Assembly (NCBI GenBank): GCA_949361645.1
Contig: OX442421.1
Span: forward strand, 703,001-767,000
Reading direction: 5' to 3'
From: Spongilla lacustris
Lineage: Eukaryota; Porifera; Demospongiae; Spongillida; Spongillidae
Length of the DNA: 64,000 nt
A program made the translations under genes and the position numbers. Positions 1 to 10,365 of the stretch are shown piece by piece. Under the pieces are notes generated by a model. The model was not told the origin of the DNA and searched no databases. It saw only the letters and a list, made by a program, of their open reading frames with translations. The first letter of the stretch is position 1, and every line of letters starts with the position of its first letter.

Positions 1-1310
1 TCCCTGTGCCAAAATGGAGGGAGGTGTGTGTGGAACGGTGTGTCCACTCAGTGCCTGTGTCCCCCTGGTGCCAGCGGGGACTGTACGAACAACACTACTG
101 CCATCCCTTCGTTTCTGGGGAATGGTCACATGATAGTCTCCATGGCGATGGACAATACCACAAATGGCTACTTCACCATCACCATATCCCTGAGGCCTGC
201 TGGTACTGGTGGTCTTGTGTTCTACTGGGAGGGGCTTACCACAGTCGTGTCGCTAGGGTTACAGGGGCTTTCCCTAGTGTACCGTATTGGAAGCAAAGAT
301 GGAGGTGGTCAGGTGGAGGTGAGGGACACCTCCCTGCTCCCAGGCAGCTGGCACTCTGTTACCATGGAGTGGACAGCTGCCTCATGTGCCCTGTATGTGA
401 CTGGGGAGGAGGCACGAACACGAACCATCCCGTGTCCTGGGAGTAGGGCAGCCACGCCCCTCACATTAGGGTACCACGCCTTCCTTGGTGGCTATGGCAA
501 CATCAGTGCCCTGTCCATGGTGGAGGGATATGGTGCAGGGTTCGTTGGGTGCATCTCCCACATGGAGGTCAATGGGTCTCCTGTGGACATGGCTGGTGGA
601 GGGGTGTGGCATGTGTTCCAATGCGAGGCAGCTGGTCCATGTGCGAGGTGTGGAGGTGTGTGCAGGAGCTCCCCTGTGGAGGGGTACTGGTGTGAGTGTG
701 GACCTTCTCGTGGAGGTGTGCTGTGTGACCGAGGTAGGTGATAGTGCTATGAAACACACACCTCACACACACACACACATATACACATGCATGTACACAC
801 CTCTCACACATGTACGCATCTCTCACACACAGCTCTTCCTTCAACCACTCCTACCTCCTAGTCCCCATGGCCACACAGCCTCTCACCAACATCTCCATCA
901 CCTTCACTCCACACACCTCATCTGGACTCCTCCTCCTCTTCACGACCACACCCACAGCAGCAGACAGCTACATGGCCATCAGCCTTAACACCACCAATAT
1001 CGTCGTGGAAACACACCTGGTGTCAGGTGTGGGTTGGCAGGTGGCTGTCCCCTACACCCTGGGGGCACCTCAGGGCGTGGTCATGGTGTTCAAGAAAGGT
1101 GCTCTCAGGAGTATCAACAGCTATACTATGGGAGGGGTCCCACTTCTGCAGGGGAGTTCCCTTCTGGTGTATGTGGGCGGAATACCTCCATGGCAACAGA
1201 CCCAGTGGGGTTGGTGGAGTGGGTGTGTCCAGAATGTGGCAGTGAATGGACAACAGCTCAGCCTCACCTCAACCATCACAAGTTCCAATGTACTACCATG
1301 CTCCCCATAG
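1..1310 (+). CDS. EGF-like / laminin-G domain protein, 3' end (exons 1-733 and 862-1310)
   Basis: This is the C-terminal part of an extracellular or secreted matrix-type protein; its 5' end lies outside the window. The first exon opens inside an EGF-like repeat (CQNGGRC, later CLCPPG), continues into a laminin-G domain with a typical end (FVGCISHMEVNG) and then a second EGF-like repeat ending CDR. A phase-1 intron (gtaggt at 734, acceptor cctcctag at 861) joins it in frame to a second laminin-G domain (SGLLLLFTT, then WSGCVQNVAVNGQQL). That domain closes at a Cys just before the stop at 1308-1310. No membrane segment follows, so this end looks secreted. The EGF-LamG-EGF-LamG order recalls the C-termini of perlecan, agrin or neurexin relatives, but orthology cannot be set from this fragment. 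It converges with TRMU 80 bp downstream. Confidence 0.85.
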
Positions 1311-1390
1311 AGGAACATGATGACCTCATAATGACCTCATTATTGATGACCTCATTATAGCAACATTTGATGGTCTCATTATAATATGTA

Positions 1391-3325
1391 CTACACATTG
1401 TGCCCTATGATATGTGATGGCAATTGTTCACCCAGTTCCCATAGTGACGGACCAGTAGTTCTAATAAATGCACCCCCAAGGCACTCAGCACCTACATAAA
1501 ATGCTGCACACTGCAACATAACACATGTATATCACACATGTTGCTTTTATCAACTGATATTGAATGTATCATGTGACGCTCACCTGACCTGGGCTAACAG
1601 CTCTAAGTGGCCCCTCTGACCTCACCACTAGCTCTCTACAAGAGGGTGTGGTCATTAGTGCAGGCATGGCCCCTCCCCCTCCTTACCCTGACTGTTGCTG
1701 GGAAATGGCACACTCCACTGCAATAGATGATGTCATTGGATGATGGCATCACTATTATGTCATTTGATGATGACATCATCACAAGGCCACTGTTGGTGCC
1801 TGTACCTCATGGTACACACAAGGGTATTCCCCCTGGCAAGTGCCTCAGGGGTGACCCCACTGATCCAGTGTGGCCTCTCTGTTGTAAAGGAGTGGCAGTA
1901 CAGGGCTGGGTGGGAGGTGCCCTCAGCCTACGCCCACACGCTTGACGTCATAACCGGTCACATTCCCTCCCACCCCAACATACCACCAGCACAGCCTTGT
2001 GTCCTTGCCCACCACGAACCATGCCACAGGCTGTCCTCCTATCCTGGCCCTCTGACCAATAGTGAAGAAATGGTGACCTGCATCATGTGACATCATGTGA
2101 CATCATGTGATGCGCCATAGCTGACTTGCCATCATGTTCTCCTAGCACCCTGCCTTTCAAATCCACGAAGGTCCCACCAGGTAGTGTGTCAAGGTACTGC
2201 AATGTGACCATCAGACTACCATATTATAAGGAACATGGCTAGCAGTCTTTACCTGTGATATGAACTTGGAGAAAGATCTCTTCCCAACAAAACACAGTCC
2301 CATGCTCTAATTATACGTACTAATGCCTGCAAGGGGTTAAAGATTGCCGATGTTCCACTTTACCTCCTTCTTATGTGCCAGGAAGCCAAGCCCCGCCTCC
2401 CGAGCCAGCGCACGTACTTGTGCCTTTGTGAGGTGGCCGATGGGAAACTGTGTGTTCTGAAAGGCTGCCTGAAAAACGATATGAATGACAATGTAAGGTT
2501 ACCATGGTAACAATGAGCATCACCTGAGGCACTTGACAGAGGAAATACGATTGGTCTTTGAATGTGTCAGCGCTCTGAAGTAACTTCACCACTTAGAACC
2601 ATATGGTAGCCATGGTAACAATATGGATCAGGTGACATACCTCCTGTGTCACTTCTAGTTAGTTGGGTGTAGTGGCCCGTTGCTATGGCAGTGGCCTTCA
2701 GTGATGTAATTATAGAATGATGCATACTTAATCTTCAGATTGCATAAGATGTCAGGGTTGGGGGTGTGGCCACTTTGGTACTGATGAAGAAATGAACTAT
2801 GGAGAGGAACATACATGTCATGAGGTGCTCACATGAGGTCATGGTGCTCACATGAGGTCATGAGGTGCTCACATGAGGTCATGGTGCTCACATGAGGTGC
2901 TCACATGAGGCATGAGGTTTACATACACATGTATGCTCAATGGCTCAATACTACAGGCTTATGTAAACCTCATGCATCCGCTGAACTGATTAATAAAATA
3001 ACATCACTATACACGTATAACCATATATAACCATACCTAAAAACTTCGTTCCAATATTCCTTAAAAAACTCTACTTGCTGACACGGAAGGGCGAGGCGCT
3101 CACACACCCTCTGTACGTCCATGAAGTCTTGCGTGGCACCACACGCTCCTGTTTCATCTCGTTCGTCCCAGTTTCTCATGAACACTCCCGTGACTTGAAG
3201 TCCTGGGCAGGCAGGAGCTGGTAATCACCTCACCAAAGCTTCTCCTTCGCACCTTTCCTCTTCAGCAAGTAGGCAGTCACGCTGGAGTCGATGCCGCCAG
3301 ACATAGCTACGACCACTTTCTGCAT
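1391..3325 (-). CDS. TRMU: Mitochondrial tRNA-specific 2-thiouridylase
   Basis: This enzyme (MnmA/TRMU family) thiolates the wobble uridine of mitochondrial tRNAs for Lys, Glu and Gln. Exon 1 (3325-3253) starts MQKVVVAMSGGIDSSV, the PP-loop ATP site. A 50-bp intron leads to exon 2 (3202-3037), GLQVTGVFMRNWD through EYWNEVF. Further exons are about 2780-2641 (HTPNPDILCN, ATAIATGHY), 2591-2524 (KLLQSADTFKDQSYFL), 2468-2364 (FPIGHLTKAQVRALA), 2306-2253 (SMGLCFVGKRSF, with the catalytic-region Cys), 2196-2130, 2077 to about 1974 (TIGQRARIGG), 1927-1783 (HPALY, RYRHQ), 1717-1687, 1635-1584 (RAVSPGQ) and 1510-1391 (FYVGAECLGG). They follow the family order to the C-terminus. About seven residues between exon 2 and 2780 were not located. 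The exon near 2696 has an apparent frameshift. No long mitochondrial presequence is visible. Confidence 0.9.
1463..1468 (+). terminator. Poly(A) signal AATAAA for the EGF/LamG gene
   Basis: A canonical AATAAA lies about 155 bp after the laminin-G gene's stop codon. It sits inside the last coding exon of TRMU on the other strand, so the two 3' ends probably overlap. No cleavage site can be read. Confidence 0.45.
2078..2129 (-). other. GC-AG intron in TRMU
   Basis: On the minus strand the exon ending VLGEHD plus one base is followed by gcaagt rather than gt. The next acceptor (gatgcag) resumes HHFFTIGQRA. The joined protein aligns without a gap to the family pattern LG.H.G..F.T.GQRA, which supports a true non-canonical GC donor. 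Confidence 0.65.
2815..2922 (+). repeat. Short tandem repeat CATGAGGT(C)/GGTGCTCA in a TRMU intron
   Basis: Four to six imperfect copies of a roughly 20-bp unit built from 'cacatgaggtcatggtgct'. It lies between TRMU exon 2 and the exon starting at 2780, which makes that intron longer than its neighbours. Confidence 0.7.
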
Positions 3326-3407
3326 AATTGGAATTCGTAAACGATGATCATTATTAAAGGTGTTTTATAAATAAGGCGGATAAACGCTGCTTTCCCATCG
3401 TTGCATA

Positions 3408-3499
3408 ATGGCAGATCAAGGAAACGAGTCGCCTTACAGACAAGGTACCTGGAATCTGTACTACTGGCCAGGCTTCCGAGGCAGAGGTGACTTTGCGAG
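3408..3499 (+). CDS. First exon of a GST-like protein (partial)
   Basis: An ATG at 3408 opens a 30-codon exon that ends at a good donor (gag|gtgagc at 3500) in phase 2. The peptide contains LYYWPGFRGRGDFA, which resembles the first beta strand and first helix of glutathione S-transferase N-terminal (thioredoxin-fold) domains (YWP..RGRGEF.RL). It is divergent from TRMU, with start codons about 80 bp apart, so the gap could be a shared promoter. No following GST exon was recognised before the (CA)n tract or up to 5.3 kb, so the gene is truncated, has a distant second exon or is misidentified. Confidence 0.4.
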
Positions 3500-3816
3500 G
3501 TGAGCGGAGCGATTCGGATAGGCCTACCATAACCATAGCTACCCTGTCGATTAACCCATAGGCCTACATGTAACTTGCTAGTACAGCGAAGAAAGCAATC
3601 GTAGCAATAGTAGGCCCTTGAATTAGTCTCAAATTATGCGCTGCAGATATTACAATCATACTGAGTAGATATACTATGAAATTCAAATGAGGTAAACAGG
3701 ACTGTGGGAGCCGTCGAAGTTCGATCGCTGACCATGGCAAGTGTTGCAAACGCTCGGGCACTTTTGTAAAATGTGTGTAACGGTACGCCGTACCACCTTT
3801 TGAGGCTTTTTTTTTG

Positions 3817-4023
<207 letters not shown>

Positions 4024-4279
4024 AGCCACAAGGTCCGCTTATTTGGTCCAATGAATATAATTACACTAGACTTGTACATACATGTAGTTATTGATTTTGA
4101 TTTTCTTGTGTTCTGCTAAACTAAATACTTTTTTTAATGCCACAATGAAAATATAATACAACTGTGTTTGTTAAACACATAATAACACACTGTCTGCTCT
4201 TGTATGGGCATGCACTAAAGTAAACAACATTGTATATTCAAGTTGTCAATTGAAGTTAACCCTGTATGTAACTTTTCAG

Positions 4280-4855
4280 ACCCCATCAGGATCTGTCACC
4301 AAAAGCAAAGCTACTGATTCCACTAGATCTGTCCCCAAAAACGACTTAACTGCTGATACCACTGGATCAATCACCAAAGGCCCAGCTTCTGATTCAACTG
4401 TGCATGCATCTGCTCCAACAGGCTCAGTTTCTGATTCAACTGTGCATGCATCTGCTCCAACAGGCCCAGCTTCCGATTCCACTACCCTCATAGATTCTGG
4501 TACCACAGGCACAAAATCTGTCACCAAAGATCTACCTGCTAAAGAGATTCGATCTGTCACAATGAACCAAGCTACTGATTCCACTGATCGTGAATCTGTC
4601 ACCACTGGATCAATCATACATGTAACTTCAAATTCAACTGAATCTGTTCCGAAAGACATAGCTTCTGATGCCATAGCCACCAAGTGCAACAAAGACCAAA
4701 CTGGCACAGGACCTGTCACCAAAGAGCTAGTTGCTGACACTGCTGGTATGTTATTAAGATCTTAATAGTTTTAGTGACGGAACTGATTAATGTTTTGTTT
4801 TTTAGCTCTGGAGATTCTGTCTGTAACATCCCCTGAGGACTTAGATCAGCAGTAG
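4280..4855 (+). CDS. Ser/Thr-rich repeat protein, 3' exons (4280-4745, 4806-4855)
   Basis: After an acceptor (ttttcag at 4279) a 466-bp exon encodes a low-complexity chain of short diverged repeats of the pattern SVTK..ATDST and SDSTVHASAPTG. The latter occurs twice in tandem. The exon ends at gctg|gtatgt in phase 1 and joins an exon at 4806 that adds LEILSVTSPEDLDQQ before a stop at 4853. The composition suggests an extracellular, possibly O-glycosylated stalk or a disordered region. No family is recognised, and no 5' exon was identified beyond the (CA)n tract. It could belong with the exons at 4983-5262 through alternative splicing. Confidence 0.45.
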
Positions 4856-4982
4856 GAAGATGATATAATTGGTAATCATGTACACATGTTATAATTACTG
4901 TCAAGTAATACTACTAAACAAACAAGCATGCATGCATGGCTAGAAGTATAATATAGCTTATTTTTGATATTGTATTTTGCAG

Positions 4983-5262
4983 TGGGTTCCTTCACTCAAG
5001 GTATATGTATGGAAGGTATGACATTCATTTTTCAAGATATGCACTAAAATGAATATTTTCTGTCTAGATTTGTCTCAAAAGAGTGCTGAAGTTATCATTT
5101 CATTAGCATTTGGTGTCATGATGATGAAGCAATTGACCAGACAACGACTATTAACAACTTTGAACAACTATATGGCTCAAGGAGATGAAAGACGATCACT
5201 TCAGTCTGCACCAAAGGCATCCCTTTTAAGACCCCTGGCTAAACTTCTTCTAGCAAAAAAAG
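4983..5262 (+). CDS. Unrecognised exons (4983-5000, 5068-5262)
   Basis: A possible 18-bp mini-exon sits between tttgcag and gtatat. A 195-bp open exon lies between tctgtctag and the donor ag|gtagtg. The longer one encodes a mixed helical-looking peptide (LAFGVMMMKQLTRQRLL, then RPLAKLLLAKK) with no recognised domain. The splice motifs and codon-like composition are the only support. Confidence 0.3.
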
Positions 5263-5482
5263 GTAGTGGTTCTTTCGGAGGGTGCCACACTCCAAAATGT
5301 TAAAAGGCAGGATGTTAAAGTTAATGGAACATTGTAAGTCATTTAGTACTGCACTGTCATTTTGCACTGTCGATACAAACGTTCAGTGTACATGTGATTT
5401 TGATTCGTATTACATTTTGATGTGATTGAGGTGGGATTTATGGAGTAATGTAAGTTTTAGATGCATTGTAAAATAATAAGAA

Positions 5483-5995
5483 TGGAATGCATTCCAGGAA
5501 GGAATGCAGGGTGGAATGCATTGGAAACCAGGATGGAATGCAGGGTGGAATGCATTGGATTGGAAACCAGGATGGAACGCATTGGAAACCAGGATGGAAT
5601 GCATTGGAAACCAGGATGGAATGCATTGGAAACCAGGAAGGAATGCATTGGAAACCAGGATGGGATGCATTGGAAACCAGGATGGAATGCATTGGAAACC
5701 AGGAAGGAATGCATTGGAAACCAGGATGGAATGCATTGGAAACCAGGATGGAATGCATTGGAAACCAGGATGGAATGCATTGGAAACCAGGATGGAATGC
5801 AATGGAAACCAGGAAGGAATGCATTGGAAACCAGGATGGAATGCAATGGAAACCAGGAAGGAATGCATTGGAAACCAGGATGGAATGCAATGGAAACCAG
5901 GAAGGAATGCATTGGAAACCAGGATGAAATGCATTGGAAACCATCGGAAACTAGGATGGAATGTATTCCAAACCGGGGTGGGAATGCATTGAAAC
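5483..5995 (+). repeat. 22-bp minisatellite
   Basis: About 22 copies of a 22-bp unit containing ATGCATTGGAAACCAGGA, with scattered A/G and T/A variants. Because 22 is not a multiple of three, overlapping open frames appear in several phases on both strands. None is a gene. Confidence 0.95.
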
Positions 5996-6420
5996 CAGGA
6001 TCCAGATGGTTTTTGAACAGGGGAATGCGTTATTTCCGTATAAAAACCACACCCGTTTTTTTTTGTTCGGCAGAACCATACGTGCCTGGGAATTAACGGA
6101 TTCCAGCACTAAAAACGGGTTAAAAACCAAGCGGAATTTGTTCGGGAAACCCATGGATGGATTCTTTGCTGGGAATCCTCTTCACTTTCCATGGTAAGAC
6201 CCAGTACGGATATCGCATTATCCCAAGATCGAAAGCGATGCAATACCCAGTCCGGAAAAATGACCTTTCCCAGGGTGGGAAAAAAATGAAGAAATATTTG
6301 TTCGGCAAACCCATCGTCGGGTTTTTAGCATGGGAATCGATCGATTCCCATATTATTTCCCAAGGTTGGGTCGGCGAAAGTTTTCCCTGTGCTTTGTGGC
6401 ATCCATAAATGGAGATGGAG
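5996..6420 (+). repeat. Diverged direct repeats with a 22-bp palindrome
   Basis: Three loosely matching blocks share 'tttgttcgg(c/g)aaaccca' followed by 'tgggaat...attcc' (near 6060, 6135 and 6298). The last contains a perfect 22-bp palindrome at 6330-6351 (half-site ATGGGAATCGA). No coding signal was found. The blocks look like an old repeat whose unit contains an inverted GGGAAT/ATTCCC motif. Confidence 0.5.
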
Positions 6421-7042
6421 CTGTGGGTCCTGAGAACAGCACTACCATATATGGTCAGTTGTATATACTAAGTCTAGTTTCAGCATCACAATTTTTTTTG
6501 TTACTTCCATTCTGTGATCGTGTGCATTTACAACATCCTTTTCTTTATTATAGTCAGACCTCACCGGTGCACGGTTGTTTGCGGCTGGAAACTAGGTTTA
6601 TAATTAGAATATTACGGTACCTGTCCAAATAATTGTGAAGAAACACCTCATTACAGACACCTTATGTTTCAGAGCTCATAACACCTCAGATCAGCAGTAA
6701 AAATATATACTTATGTGTAGCATACAACACAACGTTTCAACCACTTTTATTTATAATGAACACGCATTTTTTAAATCGCACATGAAATTTATGCGCAAGC
6801 AGTGTTTACATCGCCACGCGGCACTTATTTTGGAAGGGCGTGTACAAGATCGGATATTGTGGACTTCCTGCACAACGGTTGGAGGTAAGACTAGGCTTTT
6901 CGTAAGTCAAAGGCATGCCAAAAAAAGAAGTGATGAACCACTTCTGTCGACGAATTTTCTGTCGCCCGAAAAGACCCATGTGTATTTTATGAATAATCGA
7001 TGCGTGTTGTGGTCATTGCGTACATGAACATAGGTTAAAAGA
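6421..7042. other. No gene recognised; presumptive upstream region of the RAG1-like gene
   Basis: The stretch is fairly AT-rich. An open frame at 6713-7027 has a donor-like 'ggag|gtaaga' at 6885, so a 5' untranslated or extra coding exon is possible. No TIR or recombination-signal-like motif could be assigned. Confidence 0.3.
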
Positions 7043-10000
7043 ATGGACTACCACATTAAACAACTGCCGCTGCACTGCAGAGTATGTGGACAAAGGCTGA
7101 TGACAAGGAAGCATAAAAAGGAGATCCACGAATGACAATACTAATAATGCTCAAGTGTACCCTGAACACTTCTGCCATTGCTGTTACCATACAATGCAGA
7201 GGATCATCAGTGCCCTGACACCATTTGTATGGGAAGCACATACCAATGAAGGGTGTAAGGTACATACTACATGTATATGCTTTTATGCAACATCATCAGT
7301 ATAAATCATACCACAGGTGTGTGAGCATTTCAGTTTCAATGCAAAAGGTCCAGTTAGGAAGCATACAGTTGGCAGAGGTCATCAACCTGGCCTCACACCA
7401 AACATGTTAATTGCCCATCTTTGGAAGATTGCCCCTCCTCCAATCTTCTCAAGTGAGCCATACCCACCACTGGCAGGCCAAAACAGTGCCACTGTCCTGA
7501 AGGAGTTGAAGTGTGTGGTGTGTTCAAACATTCTCAAACAGCCCCTTGAACTGCCATGCCGTCAGCTGGCCTGTACCAGCTGTGTTGTGGAGCGAGTAGC
7601 AGCATCAACCCCAGTGTGTCCTTGCTGCTTGGAGGATGCTCCTTGGTACCCACAGAGATAAGACCAGCACCAAATGCTGTATTGCTCTTGTTGAAGGATG
7701 TACTGGTACAATGTGTGGAGTGCCACAGGGATATGAAGGCTGGCTGTTACAATGGGCACGAGTGCACACCATATCTCACTGCTGGTGAAGAGAGAGAAGC
7801 AGCCGCACTGCTGAAGAGGGCCATCTCCACCAGCCCCGATCAAGCACGCATAATACAACTGCCTACAGGAGGAACAGTTAAGTGTAATCAATCTCACTTA
7901 CGTTGTTATGACACACTAAACCATACCTTGTAGCCAATGACATTCATGCATGTAACCAAAGCCTGCCACCTGCTTGTTCCAAGAGGCGTGCAGAGATGCA
8001 CACAGCCAGAAGCATCGTCAGTGGAGGAGAGCCATCTGCCCTGATGGAGGAGGTACTCACTCTGAGTGATGAAGAGAGGATGTCTCTATTGCAGAAGGCA
8101 GGCATCACAAACATTGCAATCGACTCTGTCCAAGTATTGGCCATAAAAGTCGGCATGGCTATTCCCTGGAACGGTTTGAGACAACTTAGACGGTAAAGCA
8201 TTACACAAAAACTATAAAAATAACCTACATATGCATTACTTGTCTAGGTGGCCGAAAGCGTCAGGAGTATCTCTAGCTGGGGAGCAGCGGATGCGCAACA
8301 TTTGCAGGCAAATTGTGGGCGACAACTTAAAAGGAGAGATGGCTCTATTTTCATTTCCTCATCCTTCTGGTGGTGAAGAGCTTAGGGGAGCTCCTCTGGT
8401 TTATATTCCAGATCTGGTTCAGAAGGTTGTTGACCTCTTGGAAGAGAATGAAAGGTTAATTAGGAGGTCAAGGCATAAACCTTGCAAAATAATTTTAACC
8501 CTATGTAGGACAGGACAGCTTACCTGGCATGATGGGGGTCATCCCTGCCAGTGAGGTGTGGTTAAAAATAGGAGGGGACAAAGGAGGCGGTTCGTTCAAG
8601 ATGAACTTTCAGATTGTAAATGTTCCAGCGCCTAACTCAGTCCACAACACCTGCGTGTTTTGCTGCTTTGAAGCGGGCGACACTGTTACCAACCTCCACA
8701 TAGCACTTGACTGCTATAAGGATCAAGTTGCACATCTGCAAGGAATGAAATGGAGGTAAGAACAGTTAAAATCAAATGATTTATTAAACCTACAGGCAAT
8801 ACACACTCAGGCTGTTCATGTGTGGAGACTACGAGTTCATTACTAGAATGTATGGGCTGTTAGGAGCAAGTGGTATGTGACTATTTGCATAGGTGCTAAA
8901 CAAAGTGTACAAACATTGCACCTTTCTTATAGGATGCTACCCATGTTTGTATTGCTTGGCCCACCATCAGCACTTAGTAACACCTCTCTCAGTCAGAGGA
9001 CCAGCTCCACCCAAAACATTTGAAACTATCAGTGCTGACCATCAGCACTACATTGCTTCAGGGGTTGGCAAGAAACAAGCACAACACTTCTATAACTGCA
9101 TTTCAGAGCCTATTTTCAACATCCCCATTTCACAAGTAAGTATAAATGAATTTGCCAAGAACTGTTTTGTATGATCATGCACATGCACACACACACGCTA
9201 GGTATGCCCACCTGGTCTTCACATCACTTTGGGCATCTTTACCAAGATTTATGGGTTGCTTGAAGACGAGTGTCATACCCTTGACCTTGAGCTGGCTCTG
9301 CACTCAAGAGACGATGCCCACTTCAGCTTCTCCAATTACAGCCATGAGCTGCAAAGGCTTCAGAAGCTACAAGCAGAGTTGGAGCAAGCTCAGGAGTCAT
9401 ATGATTTGTCGCAGCAAATGGCAACATATGATCACTAGCTGTTGGGGAGAATGATCCAGTCACTGTGGATTTCTTCAAGCAATGTGAAGACAAGATGAAA
9501 TCTCTCAAACAACTTGTAAGCCATGCATGCAGTATAAAATGTGTATTGACACACCAATCACACTAGGAAACAGATGTAGCCAACTGCACAGCCACAGTGA
9601 AGAAGGGATTTTCGATCAAAGACGGCCCCTTTGTTAAGGAGCTGGACTCTGCATTGCAGTCCATAGGAGTACATCGCCAGCAATATTTTGGAGGTGCCTT
9701 TGTGGGCAATCATTTACACAAGACTCTAAAGGTACTAAAAATCTAAGTTTAGAAGTAGTGATCATGCAACTTCTTCACTTTACAGCTATCTAATATCCAG
9801 ACACTGTGTAAGTCACTGGTTCAAACTGCACAAAACAGATTGCCCTATCGCGTTGTAGAGCTACAACAGCGTACCGACATTCTGGTCAATACATTTTGCA
9901 TGTTTGCTAGCTGCCACAACATATATGACCAGAATTTCATTGATGAAGCACAAACCTTTGCTCTAGGTGAGTATCATTTTTATGATTTCATTTGAACTCA

Positions 10001-10365
10001 AGACTATACAATTGATTTCTTCAGAACAAGCCATTGAACAGTTCATGGCGTACTTCCGGAAGTCCTTCCCAGAGGCAACAGTCCCCATTAAGATGCATAT
10101 CCTGGAGGATCATGCTACTACATGGGCTAATTCTACGCACATTGGATTTGGCCTCCTAGGCAAACAGGGGGCTGAGTCCAACCATGCCAAGTTTACACGA
10201 CTTGGCTTAGCCTACACAGCAGTTACTGACAAAGTAAAGCATTTGCTGTGCATTGTCAAAGAACACTTAATAAGCATTTCCCCACAAGTTTTTTCTTCCA
10301 TAAAACTGCAACTTATGAACTTACATGGACATACTTCTGAAGCAGCTTCTTCTAGCAACTTCTGA
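7043..10365 (+). CDS. RAG1-like protein (N-terminal zinc/RING region plus core transposase domain), 11 exons
   Basis: RAG1 is the DDE endonuclease of V(D)J recombination, derived from RAG transposons. Exons: 7043-7259, 7317-7881, 7962-8192, 8248-8454, 8519-8755, 8796-8872, 8933-9135, 9202-9515, 9567-9731, 9786-9966, 10025-10365. Introns are 40-80 bp. The total is about 910 residues; vertebrate RAG1 has about 1040. N-terminal features match RAG1: LHCRVCG, EHFCHCC, EGCKVC, then a RING (CVVCSNILKQPLELPC to CPCC). In the core, KIGGDKGG places an Asp where RAG1 has D600. CGDYEF places one at D708, exactly 19 residues before CLYC (RAG1 CTLC). HILEDH matches H937/H942, and GAESNHAKF supplies the Glu equivalent to E962. 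One-base frameshifts lie near 7115-7119, 7653-7657 and 9433-9438. They may be assembly errors or pseudogenisation. The gene may be domesticated or a transposon copy. Confidence 0.85.

Noticed and set aside
5404..6096. Overlapping 146-211-residue repeat-protein ORFs on both strands
   Set aside because: A 22-bp unit without stops opens several frames at once, and the peptide repeats follow the DNA period.
9202..9260. LHITLG in exon 8 as the position of the second catalytic Asp (by analogy with RAG1 LHCDIG)
   Set aside because: Counting from the CTLC zinc pair shows that D708 of RAG1 is the Asp in GYDE, whose counterpart here is CGDYEF. The LHCDIG-like segment is not the catalytic position.
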